DNA of 64,000 nucleotides from JAHJDO01 sp964437505 (GTDB lineage Bacteria > JAHJDO01): positions 1-64,000 of the forward strand of contig CAYTGU010000008.1 of assembly GCA_964437505.1 (NCBI GenBank). Reading direction: 5' to 3'. The translations under genes were made by a program, and so were the position numbers. The notes under the pieces are model-generated. The model saw only the letters and a program-made list of their open reading frames with translations. It was not told the DNA's origin and searched no databases. Positions 17,926 to 25,836 of this stretch are shown here, piece after piece. The first letter of the stretch is position 1, and each line of letters starts with the position of its first letter.

Positions 17926-17986
17926 AAGATGTGGGTAGTCAGCAGGGAGTGAACCCCTTGCGTTTCAAATAAACTACCCACATCTT
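17926..17986. repeat. Long hairpin with internal stem, downstream of the DUF3293-like gene
   Basis: AAGATGTGGGTAGT (17926-17939) and ACTACCCACATCTT (17973-17986) form a perfect 14-bp stem. On the - strand the 33-nt loop contains a second hairpin, GCA-A-GGG / CCC-TGC, with a 7-nt loop. It starts 21 nt after the stop codon at 18007, so it probably marks the 3' end of the 23.6-18.0 kb gene cluster. It is not a textbook terminator because no T-run follows on either strand. Confidence 0.7.
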
Positions 17987-18006
17987 TATACAAAAAATCT
18001 CTTTTA

Positions 18007-18669
18007 TCAATCATTATTTGCTTTTATACAACACTCAGGCTCAAGCTCATAAAATTCATCATCAACATCAACATCTTGCCACCTCTTATTAGCTATCAAA
18101 TGTAAAGCCCACCACCCAAAACCAGTGTTAGGAAAGCCAATAGAAGTAGAAGCTACATCTTCAAATATAAAAGGTCTGCCATTTATATAAGATGTGTATA
18201 TCGGACTATCATATCCTAATTTAGTTTTAGTAAACAACTCCTTATCGTGATATTTAATTCGATTCTTTTTACAATGATTTGTTCCAATTAAATAAGCCTT
18301 ATCTTTATTCTGTATGCTGCCTTTAGGAATAACTAAAACAGAATCTTGTTTATAAAACTCACCAAGTCTCACAATGTCTTTTTCAATATTTCCACTATTT
18401 TTCTCGTCCACAACAAAAAAACTTAATTCCTTTAGTGTATCTTCATCATCAATAAATTTACTGCGTAGTTTTGTTGCGTTATAACCTGCTTGATTTAATT
18501 TTGCTAATAAATTTTTATTTCTTTGCAAGTTTTCATTTTTTGTATATGCTTTACCCAACCCACAATCTCTTGCTATACGAAATGCAGTTATTGCACCACA
18601 GTCGTATTTCTCATTATGTGCCCACAATCTACTTAATGATGACTCTGTTATTATTTTATTTAAACTCAT
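18007..18669 (-). CDS. DUF3293-like protein, copy 2
   Basis: A 220-residue protein, paralogous to the one encoded just upstream. It starts SLNKIITESSLSRLWAHNEK, and the order of blocks (ITAF, then an Asn-rich RNKNLL, a Gly-Tyr, ELSFFVVD, then LGEFYKQDSVLVI) recalls DUF3293 and similar phage-borne proteins, a weak assignment. Later blocks are GTNHC, PIYTSYINGRPFIFE and GFGWWAL. No enzyme motif can be named. The start at 18669 follows ggagggagaataaa and lies 1 nt after the stop of copy 1. Confidence 0.7.
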   Translation of the reverse strand: MSLNKIITESSLSRLWAHNEKYDCGAITAFRIARDCGLGKAYTKNENLQRNKNLLAKLNQAGYNATKLRSKFIDDEDTLKELSFFVVDEKNSGNIEKDIVRLGEFYKQDSVLVIPKGSIQNKDKAYLIGTNHCKKNRIKYHDKELFTKTKLGYDSPIYTSYINGRPFIFEDVASTSIGFPNTGFGWWALHLIANKRWQDVDVDDEFYELEPECCIKANND

Positions 18670-18670
18670 T

Positions 18671-19288
18671 TTATTCTCCCTCCACATCTATATTTTTCCA
18701 ATTTTCTTTAGCAATTGATTCGATTGCCCACCATGCAAAACCACTTACTGGATATATTATATCTCCAATAGTTTCAAATATAAAAGGTCTTCCATTTACA
18801 TAAGATGTATATATTGGATTTGATTTTCCTAATACTCCCTTATTGTAAATCCGCTCTTTATGGAATCCGAGCTCATTATTAGGACAATGATTTGTACCAC
18901 ATAGAACCGCTTTGTTTTTCCCAGAGATAGACCCAACAGGTATAAATAAAATAGAATACTGTTCAAATTCTTCACCCCATTTCTTCAAATCACTATATAA
19001 GTTACCTGTATCCTGTCTATCTACAAGAAAATATCCTACTTCTTTAGTAACAATTTTACCTTCTTTAGATATTCCATATATCTTAGTTATTTCATAACCT
19101 GAGCCACTTACTCTAATACTAGATCGTAGTTTCTTATTTCTTTGTAGCTTCTCTTTCTTTGTATATGGTACACCAGTTCCACAACTCTTAGCTACTAAAA
19201 ATGCTGTTACTGCTCCACAATCATGTTTCTCATTATGTGACCACAATCTACTTAGTGAAGACTCAGCTATTAAGTTATTTAAACTCAT
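18671..19288 (-). CDS. DUF3293-like protein, copy 1
   Basis: A 205-residue paralogue of the following gene, alike from the first residues (SLNNLIAESSLSRLWSHNEK) through DCGAVTAF, GYFLVD, EEFEQYSILFIP, GTNHC, IYTSYVNGRPFIFE and GFAWWAIESIA. The two copies look like an old tandem duplication: the blocks match but the intervening segments have diverged. The function is unknown. Related sequences occur in phages, where such proteins often act on the host. It lies 18 nt downstream of the small lipoprotein gene. Confidence 0.7.
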   Translation of the reverse strand: MSLNNLIAESSLSRLWSHNEKHDCGAVTAFLVAKSCGTGVPYTKKEKLQRNKKLRSSIRVSGSGYEITKIYGISKEGKIVTKEVGYFLVDRQDTGNLYSDLKKWGEEFEQYSILFIPVGSISGKNKAVLCGTNHCPNNELGFHKERIYNKGVLGKSNPIYTSYVNGRPFIFETIGDIIYPVSGFAWWAIESIAKENWKNIDVEGE

Positions 19289-19306
19289 TTTATATATCCT
19301 TATTTA

Positions 19307-19570
19307 TTAGAGAGAGGTAGGAACCGCTGGATATGTCACACCATCTGCGAATTTGTTATCACCGCCAAACTTGATGAGATTTAAAACAACATACAATTCA
19401 GACGTTCCTGTGATTTTCTCACCGACTTCAATATCAGCCTTCAAGTTTGTTTTGATAGGGTCAAGAATTGGACTGTTAACCTGGCTCGTTCTCAATGAGG
19501 CACATCCAACAAATCCTAACATCACTATCAAACAACAACAAACAGCTAAAGCTCTTGTTATTTTCTTCAT
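19307..19570 (-). CDS. Small lipoprotein of 87 residues
   Basis: The N terminus MKKITRALAVCCCLIVMLGFVGCAS is a lipoprotein signal peptide: a basic start, a hydrophobic core and the lipobox FVGC. The mature part is about 65 residues with no family I recognise. The start at 19570 (MKK) is preferred over GTG at 19579 because gggtgag precedes it. It lies 9 nt after the stop of the preceding gene. It is expected to be anchored in the membrane on the periplasmic side. Confidence 0.65.
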   Translation of the reverse strand: MKKITRALAVCCCLIVMLGFVGCASLRTSQVNSPILDPIKTNLKADIEVGEKITGTSELYVVLNLIKFGGDNKFADGVTYPAVPTSL

Positions 19571-19579
19571 TATAAACAC

Positions 19580-20182
19580 TCACCCGATTTTTGTGATACC
19601 TATGTCTTCATTGCTTTTCCCAAAAACATAATTACCATTTTCTATTTTTATTGACGGATAGACGTATGAATGGAAAATAGTACCGTCAGGTTTAATAGAG
19701 ATTGTTTTTAGTCCTGCTATATTTATCCAGCAGAGTATTCTTGTAGTCTCTTGAAATTTTTTAACATATTGAATTGCCTCTAATTCATCGGTTGTTGATG
19801 GAATTTCTTGAGGCATATATATGCATGCCATGTATTTAGCCACAAAATTATTTATTGAGACAGGTGCAAGAAGAGCATTTTTATATTCCTTATTATCCAA
19901 TTCTACAACAAATTCCAAAACATTCGGGGCAATCCCTATCGCATCAAAGTACTTTTTTGGTATAGGATTCTCTAACGTCGTCCATTTATCCAGCTTTCTC
20001 CTAAATTTTGCATAATTCTTATAGCCGATCAATTCACATAATTCTTTAAGTCTTGCCTTTTCATTGTTCCCAATGAATTTTTTGTGCTTTTGGCTGATAT
20101 AAAGTGATGTATTTCTGAATCTAATATAATCATCAGGAGTGTTAAATTTATCTCTTGCTGAAAATGTTGAAAGTATATTCAT
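19580..20182 (-). CDS. Hypothetical protein, 200 residues
   Basis: A cytoplasmic-looking protein that I do not recognise. The first 90 residues look like a helical DNA-binding or adaptor domain (ARLKELCELIGYKNYAKFRR, then LDKWTTLENPIP). The C-terminal half is mixed alpha/beta and ends in a beta-rich stretch containing IKPDGTIFHSYVYPS. It sits between the ClpX-like gene (15 nt upstream) and the lipoprotein gene, so it is probably cotranscribed with them. Confidence 0.6.
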   Translation of the reverse strand: MNILSTFSARDKFNTPDDYIRFRNTSLYISQKHKKFIGNNEKARLKELCELIGYKNYAKFRRKLDKWTTLENPIPKKYFDAIGIAPNVLEFVVELDNKEYKNALLAPVSINNFVAKYMACIYMPQEIPSTTDELEAIQYVKKFQETTRILCWINIAGLKTISIKPDGTIFHSYVYPSIKIENGNYVFGKSNEDIGITKIG

Positions 20183-20197
20183 TAGTTTTTTCCCTCC

Positions 20198-21769
20198 TTA
20201 CACAAGTATCTTCTCAATATCCTCAATCCCTATTAAAATCTTATCCCTTTTCTCCTCTTCAAAACTGCTGCGAACAAAATTGGAGAGTACTCTCTCAAAA
20301 ATCCCTCTCAATGCTCTTGCTCCTATTCCCTGCTTTTTGGCAAAAACGCTTATTGCCTGAATAGCATCGTCTGTCAGTTCAAAATCAAAGTAATGACCGT
20401 AGGTCTCCTTCATTTGCTTCAGGATGCTGTCTTCCGGTTCTGTTATTGCGCAAGACAGATCTTCTTCCGAAAGGTCGTCAAAAGGAACTATCACAGGAAA
20501 TCTTCCCACAAATTCAGGCAGAAAGCCGTAGTCTATAATATGCTGAGGTGTTACTTTGGCGTATAATCTCAGCGGATCACCGCTTTGCGCAGATGCAGGA
20601 TTGGATTCAGCTGTAAATCCAATTCTATTTACTGCTTTATTCTTTGCCGTTATACTCTCCATATCAGAAAATGCACCTCCTCCTATAAACAGTATATTCT
20701 CAGTGTTTATATTATCATCAGAGCCAAATTTACTAACATTCATTGTAACGTTGTCTCCTTCCACAACCCTCAAAAGCTCCTTCTGCACTTCGTCTCCAGC
20801 TATGTCCCTGATTTTGCCTCCGTGTCTGGAAGAAAAAGAAGCGCATTGAGCAATCTTATCTATTTCGTCAATATATACGATACCAATCTCTGCAAGAGTT
20901 TTGTTGCCGCCTGCGCTTCTAATCAGTTCATTAAACATTTCGCATACATTTTTACCAACCCATCCGGAGCCGGTATATTTCGTGATGTCAACAAGGGAAA
21001 TAGGAAGATTCATTATTCTTGCTATTGTCTGTATCAGATATGTCTTGCCAACGCCTGTTGGTCCAAGCATAAGAACATTACTCTTTTGCGCTCTCCCCCC
21101 TTTTTCTGTAAGCAATATTCTGTTCAAGTGATTAAAAACCGCAATGGACAGCATATGCTTTGCTTCGGACTGGCCGACAACATATTTTGAGAGCTCGTTG
21201 AATATAGCTTTTGGGCCGGAATATTTCTTTAAAAGATTTTTTATTGTTTTTTCAGCTGTCTTTTTATTGTGAGATTTTCCGGAAGCAGTATGCTTCATAC
21301 CTAGTAACTTTTCCCTTGCTGTGGAAGTAAGGGTATATGATGATGAAAATAAATTATCTTCTGATATTCTTTCATATCTGGAATTACAACATTTTATAAG
21401 ACGGTATTTTATTAGCGATTTTATGCAGGAGACTGCAGCAATCGCTTCTGCATTAACCGAAAAGACTGCGCGCAGTATCCTGTAACCTGTCAGTTTTCCG
21501 TGAATTACCTCTTCTGAGACTTCTTTTGCAAGAAGAAGAAATATTATCTGTCTTTCAGTTTTTGAGATCTTTTTGCCGTATAAGAGTTTCTTTGCCGGCA
21601 ATTTCACGCTATCGGATAAGGATACTTTTTTATCAATAGAATCAGCAAGCTTTTTTATTTTCTTTTTTATTATATCTTTCGCATTTTCCCTGCCGGTTTT
21701 CTCATTCAGATAATTCATCCTTAATTCAGCAAGTTTTACTACATCAGCAAGAAATTCACTATTTGTCAT
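20198..21769 (-). CDS. ClpX-like AAA+ unfoldase with unusual N-terminal domain
   Basis: A 523-residue AAA+ protein. From about residue 165 it follows ClpX/HslU: YVVGQSEAKHMLSIAV, Walker A LMLGPTGVGKT, the pore-loop region TKYTGSGWVGKNV, Walker B IVYIDEIDKIA, PEFVGRFPVIVPF and GARALRGIFERVL. The ClpX zinc-binding domain is missing. Instead there is a helical, partly winged-helix-like N-terminal domain of about 160 residues. No ClpP is encoded nearby, so it could borrow the host protease or remodel proteins alone. An element-encoded unfoldase could act on the primase, the integrase or invading proteins. It lies 76 nt after the TPR gene. Confidence 0.85.
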   Translation of the reverse strand: MTNSEFLADVVKLAELRMNYLNEKTGRENAKDIIKKKIKKLADSIDKKVSLSDSVKLPAKKLLYGKKISKTERQIIFLLLAKEVSEEVIHGKLTGYRILRAVFSVNAEAIAAVSCIKSLIKYRLIKCCNSRYERISEDNLFSSSYTLTSTAREKLLGMKHTASGKSHNKKTAEKTIKNLLKKYSGPKAIFNELSKYVVGQSEAKHMLSIAVFNHLNRILLTEKGGRAQKSNVLMLGPTGVGKTYLIQTIARIMNLPISLVDITKYTGSGWVGKNVCEMFNELIRSAGGNKTLAEIGIVYIDEIDKIAQCASFSSRHGGKIRDIAGDEVQKELLRVVEGDNVTMNVSKFGSDDNINTENILFIGGGAFSDMESITAKNKAVNRIGFTAESNPASAQSGDPLRLYAKVTPQHIIDYGFLPEFVGRFPVIVPFDDLSEEDLSCAITEPEDSILKQMKETYGHYFDFELTDDAIQAISVFAKKQGIGARALRGIFERVLSNFVRSSFEEEKRDKILIGIEDIEKILV

Positions 21770-21845
21770 CCTTATCCTCCATTTTAATTATAAACTACCA
21801 CAGGGGTGTGACAAAAAAAGAATCCCATATGATTAAATTCATTGA

Positions 21846-22649
21846 CTAAGGCAAACCTAGTTTTTCTGCCATAGCAAGGTCTTCTTTTCTTCCCTTAAGA
21901 TCTCCATTAGCAAATCTTATCTTTGCCCTATCTTCGTAAATAATAGCTAAAAACAAATCTTCCTCTTTTGGCTGCTTATACAATTTTATTGATTCATCCA
22001 TAGTCTTAAGAGCTTCCTTAATCTCTCCCTTTTCATATTTAGCATTTCCAATATCATGTAGAGAAAGGGAGATATGGCCAGGATCAATCTTTATAGCTTT
22101 TTTATAATCCTTTATTGCCCCGTCATAATCTCCTTTATCACGCTTGGCATGACCTCTATCGGAATAGGCTAAAGAATTTTTAGGATTAATGGAGATAACT
22201 TTCGTCATATCTACGATGATATCATCAAATCGGTTAGCACGAATGTTTTCATACCATCTATAGAAATAAAAACTTTCATTATTAGGTTCTAACTCTATTG
22301 CTTTGTCAATATCCTTAAATGCACCTTTGGAATCCCTTTTTAGTCCTTTTATATGTGACCTGTCTGCATAAGCCTCAGCATTACCTGGGTTAATTGAAAT
22401 AGCTTTATCTAAATCCTTTATAGCTAAGTTAAAATATTTTGGAATCTTGTTTCGTAAAAGAATAAATTGAGTATCCTGCATTTGTTTTCCACTATATGTT
22501 CTTGCTCTTAAAAGGTAAGCTGTTATGTTTTTTGGATTCATTTTTAAGACCTTTGAGAAGTCTCTAATTGCTTTATCGTAATTCCTCTTTAAATGATTTG
22601 TTTTACCTGAAGTTAAAAGCTTTCTTTCTAAAAGATAGGTATTATTCAT
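21846..22649 (-). CDS. Tetratricopeptide repeat protein
   Basis: A 267-residue protein made almost entirely of TPR units. Five or six copies of the A-x-x-D-x-x-K-A-I-x-x-x-P pattern are visible, such as DKAIRDFSKVLKMNPKN, DLDKAISINPGNAEAYADR, DIDKAIELEPNNESFYFYR and DYKKAIKIDPGH. There is no signal peptide or membrane helix, so it is likely a cytoplasmic scaffold. It lies between the tyrosine recombinase gene (24 nt upstream) and the ClpX-like gene. TPR proteins often present substrates, so pairing with the unfoldase is a plausible inference. Confidence 0.8.
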   Translation of the reverse strand: MNNTYLLERKLLTSGKTNHLKRNYDKAIRDFSKVLKMNPKNITAYLLRARTYSGKQMQDTQFILLRNKIPKYFNLAIKDLDKAISINPGNAEAYADRSHIKGLKRDSKGAFKDIDKAIELEPNNESFYFYRWYENIRANRFDDIIVDMTKVISINPKNSLAYSDRGHAKRDKGDYDGAIKDYKKAIKIDPGHISLSLHDIGNAKYEKGEIKEALKTMDESIKLYKQPKEEDLFLAIIYEDRAKIRFANGDLKGRKEDLAMAEKLGLP

Positions 22650-22673
22650 GCTTTGCCCTCTTCTAACAACTGA

Positions 22674-23579
22674 TTAGTTTGTAGTTAAATCAATTTTACT
22701 TACAGCGCTTTTTAAATCTTTATTGTTTATATGAAGATACCTCTCTGTAGTTCGAAGGTTACGATGAGATAATAACTCTTTTATAGTCAGGATATTCTCG
22801 CCTTGTTTTAGAAGAGCAGTTGCAAACGTATGTCTCAAGGTATGAGGAGAAAGTTTATCCTTTTCTATCTGAGCTTGTTTCAGATATTTCTTTACTAAAT
22901 AGCAGACAGAACCATTGCATATTCTCTTATTACGCTTGCTTAAAAATACAGGCGAGGAAACTGTTCTATCCTTCCTTTCTCTTAAATAACGCTTGATAGC
23001 AATCATTACTATGTCATTTGCCGGCAATATCCGTTCATGGTTTCCTTTTCTTGTTACTTTAATACTACCCTCATCGAAATTAACATCACTAATATTTAAT
23101 TCTACTAATTCACTTAACCTCAAGCCCATACCAAGTAAAGTGGTTATAATTGCTGTGTCTCGTGCTTTAAAATATTTTGTAGCATTCTTTTTAACAATAC
23201 GTAGTAACCGTTTATATTCCTGCTCTGTTAAATACGAAGGCTCTTTTTGTTGAATTTTTGGTATTTTAACTTGAGTTGCGAAATTAACTTTAATCTCACC
23301 TTCTGAATTCAGGTATTTGAAGAAGGACTTTATTGTCGCTAGCTTTCTGCCTCTACTGACACTGGAATTAACTTTCTTGTAACCTACCTCTGAAAGAAAC
23401 TGCATGTATGCTTTAATTATATACTGATCTACATCGCTCCATTTCCAATCTTTACCAAGTTCTTTATCAATAAATTCACTAAATTTGCTTAAATCGTATC
23501 TATAAGCTTCTACAGTTTTAGGAGACAATCCTCGTTCTGTGCTAATATAGACTAGAAAATTATTGACTTCTTTGTTCAT
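22674..23579 (-). CDS. Tyrosine recombinase (XerC/D-like)
   Basis: A 301-residue phage-integrase-family recombinase. It has an N-terminal SAM-like core-binding domain (about 1-85) and a catalytic domain with Arg in LGMGLRLSELVEL near 152, HTLRHTFATALLKQG near 245, LSHRNLRTTERYLHI with the second His and the nucleophile Tyr near 289. All catalytic residues are present. It is a second recombinase inside an element that already has a serine integrase. It could resolve dimers of the replicating circle, or mark a nested element; no matching core site was found. A good promoter lies just upstream, and the gene heads the 23.6-18.0 kb cluster. Confidence 0.92.
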   Translation of the reverse strand: MNKEVNNFLVYISTERGLSPKTVEAYRYDLSKFSEFIDKELGKDWKWSDVDQYIIKAYMQFLSEVGYKKVNSSVSRGRKLATIKSFFKYLNSEGEIKVNFATQVKIPKIQQKEPSYLTEQEYKRLLRIVKKNATKYFKARDTAIITTLLGMGLRLSELVELNISDVNFDEGSIKVTRKGNHERILPANDIVMIAIKRYLRERKDRTVSSPVFLSKRNKRICNGSVCYLVKKYLKQAQIEKDKLSPHTLRHTFATALLKQGENILTIKELLSHRNLRTTERYLHINNKDLKSAVSKIDLTTN

Positions 23580-23606
23580 TGAATTCCCATCTTTTTATCT
23601 ATTTGA

Positions 23607-23635
23607 ATGATAACATAATTTTAGCAAAAATTCAA
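23607..23635 (-). promoter_or_regulatory. Predicted promoter of the recombinase-TPR-unfoldase cluster
   Basis: On the - strand TTGAAT (23635-23630), 17 bp, then TATCAT (23612-23607), with the ATG at 23579. The seven genes down to 18007 follow with gaps of 76 nt or less. Confidence 0.55.
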
Positions 23636-23924
23636 GTTATTTTTAATTAAATAATATATTTAACTTAAAATATGGGGGATACCAATGCGTAGAAAATTTA
23701 CTATGAATTATAGAGTTAACTATTTGTGATGAATACGGTTATAAATTTATATAATACAGCCAATTCTCGCTTCCATTATAAAATTTGTATGTTTAATTTA
23801 AAAAAATACAGGTAAATAGAAGTGGGTAATTTGTGGTAGTATATGTATTATTTAGAGTGGTGTTTTTAGCAGAATTGCTATACTAGAGTAAGGGTTTTTG
23901 GATTATTAGCTCAATTGAATAGTA
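23636..23924. other. AT-rich gap without a gene
   Basis: About 290 bases between the promoter of the tyrosine recombinase and the gene remnants at 23.9-24.1 kb. I see only short frames (the longest, with a decent ribosome site at 23675, codes 14 residues) and no structured element. Confidence 0.5.
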
Positions 23925-24091
23925 GAATACCAAGATAATCTTTCGCCCTTGAATAAAGCTTACTCTTGCTTTCTCTAGGACCTGTGATATTTAATGTCTC
24001 TATGTTATTTCCTTACTTCCACAATCCCCTCTTATTCTCTCTCGCTTCTTTCTCTTATTTTCTGAACTGCTCAAGATACTTAAAAGGATAC
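23925..24091 (-). pseudogene. Fused remnants of a nuclease gene and a cpYpsA gene
   Basis: On the - strand the segment 24091-24012 closely matches the 3' end of the nuclease gene at 37932-38495 (it reads like PFKYLEQFRK, then a stop where Tyr should be, then an EARENK-like tail in the original frame). It is followed directly by 23999-23925, which matches the late part of the cpYpsA gene at 37267-37941 (ETLNITGPRESKSKLYSRAK). The order is the same as in the intact pair, but roughly 400 bp of the cpYpsA gene are missing. This is therefore a decayed, internally deleted second copy of that gene pair. Confidence 0.75.
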
Positions 24092-24505
24092 TTAATGTGT
24101 TAATTTTTTTACATAATTTGTTGCTATGTGTTTTAAATCTCTTCCAACGACCAAACAGGTTCTTCCGCCAACTATTCCATAAGCACAAGAAATAGATAAC
24201 CCATTTGTTTTTATAACTATTGTTCCTGTATCGTAAACTGTCCCTTTAGCACAGTAATCTAAAATATAAATTTGATTTTTATTAACAAATCCCAATATGG
24301 GCAGGTCAATCGTCAATCCACCTTTCCCTTTTATTTCTCCTCCGGCTATAATGAGTAATTCAGCGTCTTTGATAAAGCCTGTAAATCCAATATTTCTTAA
24401 AAACTCTTTAGCTTCATAATCTGTATAAAAATAACTTAAACAAATTGATGGAATGAAAAATAAAAGTGCAACAGTCAAACTAAGTAAAAGTAGTTTATGT
24501 CTCAC
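24092..24505 (-). CDS. Secreted or membrane-anchored hypothetical protein
   Basis: A 137-residue protein with a hydrophobic signal-like N terminus (LLLLSLTVALLFFIPSICLS) and a mature domain with alternating beta segments (LLIIAGGEIKGKGGLTIDLP, IYILDYCAKGTVYDTGTIV). I do not recognise the family. It follows the secreted nuclease gene by 31 nt in the same orientation and is the last intact gene of the long operon. Its stop codon abuts the nuclease/cpYpsA remnant. Confidence 0.6.
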   Translation of the reverse strand: MRHKLLLLSLTVALLFFIPSICLSYFYTDYEAKEFLRNIGFTGFIKDAELLIIAGGEIKGKGGLTIDLPILGFVNKNQIYILDYCAKGTVYDTGTIVIKTNGLSISCAYGIVGGRTCLVVGRDLKHIATNYVKKLTH

Positions 24506-24536
24506 TGGTTACAATCCCATGCATTGATTCCCCTCT

Positions 24537-25043
24537 TTACTTCCACAACCCTATCCTGTTTTCCCTCGCTTCTCTTTCATATTTTCTGAACTGTTCTAAA
24601 TATTTAAAAGGATAGCGAGTATAAGCGTGACCATATCCCTGCTTGATCAGTTCAGCGTTAAGCATTAACTCTATACTAGCTCTATCCTTGAATTCTGGCA
24701 TATCTCTGACATCGTTGGTCATAACATATACATAGGCTAAAGTCCGCCGATATTTGTCTTTCTTCTGCCAATCATACTCAAGCCTGACCTTCTTCCCTTC
24801 TACCATTCTTTTTGTAAAATTCGAGGCTTCTTTGCCGAAGTATTCAACTGGCTTTTTGGGATGGACTGTCTCTGGAGTGTCTACGCCTATTAATCTTACT
24901 TTGCCAATTCCTTCAACAACAATAGTGTCTCCATCAACTACTCGGGTGCAGGTATAATAGGATGTAGTTGTTTCAGCTTGAAGTGTGGTACAGGAGCAGA
25001 GAAGTAGTGGAAGTAAAAAGAGTAAGTGTTTTCTAAATAGCAT
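24537..25043 (-). CDS. Secreted thermonuclease (SNase-like), copy A
   Basis: A 168-residue staphylococcal-nuclease-fold enzyme that cleaves DNA and RNA with calcium. The signal peptide LLFLLPLLLCSCTTLQAE contains a possible lipobox, so it may be a lipoprotein. Catalytic blocks are VVDGDTIVVEG, VRLIGVDTPET (Arg, Asp, Glu), VRLEYDWQ and RRTLAYVYV (second Arg). Compared with copy B it carries about 17 extra residues after AYVYV. It lies 4 nt after the stop of the preceding gene, at the end of the chaperone-kinase operon. The location outside the cytoplasm suggests degradation of incoming or environmental DNA; this is inference. Confidence 0.88.
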   Translation of the reverse strand: MLFRKHLLFLLPLLLCSCTTLQAETTTSYYTCTRVVDGDTIVVEGIGKVRLIGVDTPETVHPKKPVEYFGKEASNFTKRMVEGKKVRLEYDWQKKDKYRRTLAYVYVMTNDVRDMPEFKDRASIELMLNAELIKQGYGHAYTRYPFKYLEQFRKYEREARENRIGLWK

Positions 25044-25047
25044 TTTT

Positions 25048-25452
25048 TTAACCTACATCTTTAATATTTTCTCTTATTGCAGATTTTTGCTTGTCTGCTT
25101 TGGTCTGATCGATAGCATCTATTCTCACTAGTTCATCTACTGAAGCATCAAATAATTTTAATAAATCTTCTCCTAGTCCAACAGGATTAAGCAAACCTCT
25201 ATAAACATGGAATCTTCCACTTTCAACAAGATCTCCAGAAATATTTGCCATAATGCTATAAATCCATTGTCGTGGTGATGTGCCTTTTTGTACGAGTTGA
25301 ACGAATTCTTGGGTGCGAGATAAAATTAATTCTTCAATTTGATTTTTTACCATTTCAAAAGCAGGGGTGTTAAATGTACAGCTTGCTTCATCTAATATTC
25401 CAAGTGCTGCTTTGACTTCTTTTGATGCAATTAATTTTTTGATAAATTTCAT
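25048..25452 (-). CDS. Hypothetical helical protein, 134 residues
   Basis: A small, mostly helical protein (MKFIKKLIASKEVKAALGIL at the N terminus) with no family I recognise and no membrane segment. The start at 25452 overlaps the stop of the previous gene as ATGA, which implies translational coupling with the coiled-coil membrane protein. It may therefore be a stoichiometric partner of that protein within the same complex. Confidence 0.65.
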   Translation of the reverse strand: MKFIKKLIASKEVKAALGILDEASCTFNTPAFEMVKNQIEELILSRTQEFVQLVQKGTSPRQWIYSIMANISGDLVESGRFHVYRGLLNPVGLGEDLLKLFDASVDELVRIDAIDQTKADKQKSAIRENIKDVG

Positions 25453-25823
25453 TTTACTATGAGCATAACTATTTCTAAACATATAACTAGAGATAATCCA
25501 CCAATCAATAAGATAAATCTTTGCCTATTTTTTTTGGCTAGTTCTTCTGCTTTCTTAGATATGCTATTGGTCTTCTCATCAAGTTCTCCTAATTTTTCAA
25601 ATATACTAGCACTCCCAATATCATTTATAACTTTAATGATTTTATGAGATTCCTCTGTAAGTTTTTGAGTGTCCTCTATAAATGCACCTAATTGTGTAGT
25701 TGCCTTTTCCAACTCATCTCCGGCTTGCTTATAAGAACCGACCTGTTCATGAAGAGATTTAAGATTTTTTACTAATTCCTTAGCATCTTCCTCGATTTTT
25801 ACCATTTCTTCTTTTGTTGTCAT
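25449..25823 (-). CDS. Coiled-coil protein with C-terminal membrane anchor
   Basis: A 124-residue protein. About 100 residues of heptad-like coiled coil (EEDAKELVKNLKSLHEQVG, ELDEKTNSISKKAEELAKK) are followed by one C-terminal transmembrane helix (FILLIGGLSLVICLEIVMLIV), a tail-anchored layout. The start at 25823 follows aaggaggatgaa. It lies 13 nt after the helicase-nuclease gene and overlaps the next gene by 4 nt. It may tether a complex to the inner membrane or form an oligomeric pore regulator; no specific function is known. Confidence 0.7.
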   Translation of the reverse strand: MTTKEEMVKIEEDAKELVKNLKSLHEQVGSYKQAGDELEKATTQLGAFIEDTQKLTEESHKIIKVINDIGSASIFEKLGELDEKTNSISKKAEELAKKNRQRFILLIGGLSLVICLEIVMLIVK

Positions 25824-25836
25824 TTCATCCTCCTTT

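Noticed and set aside
17926..17986. tRNA gene in the hairpin loop
   Set aside because: The T-arm-like piece is isolated; no acceptor, D-arm or anticodon arm can be folded around it.
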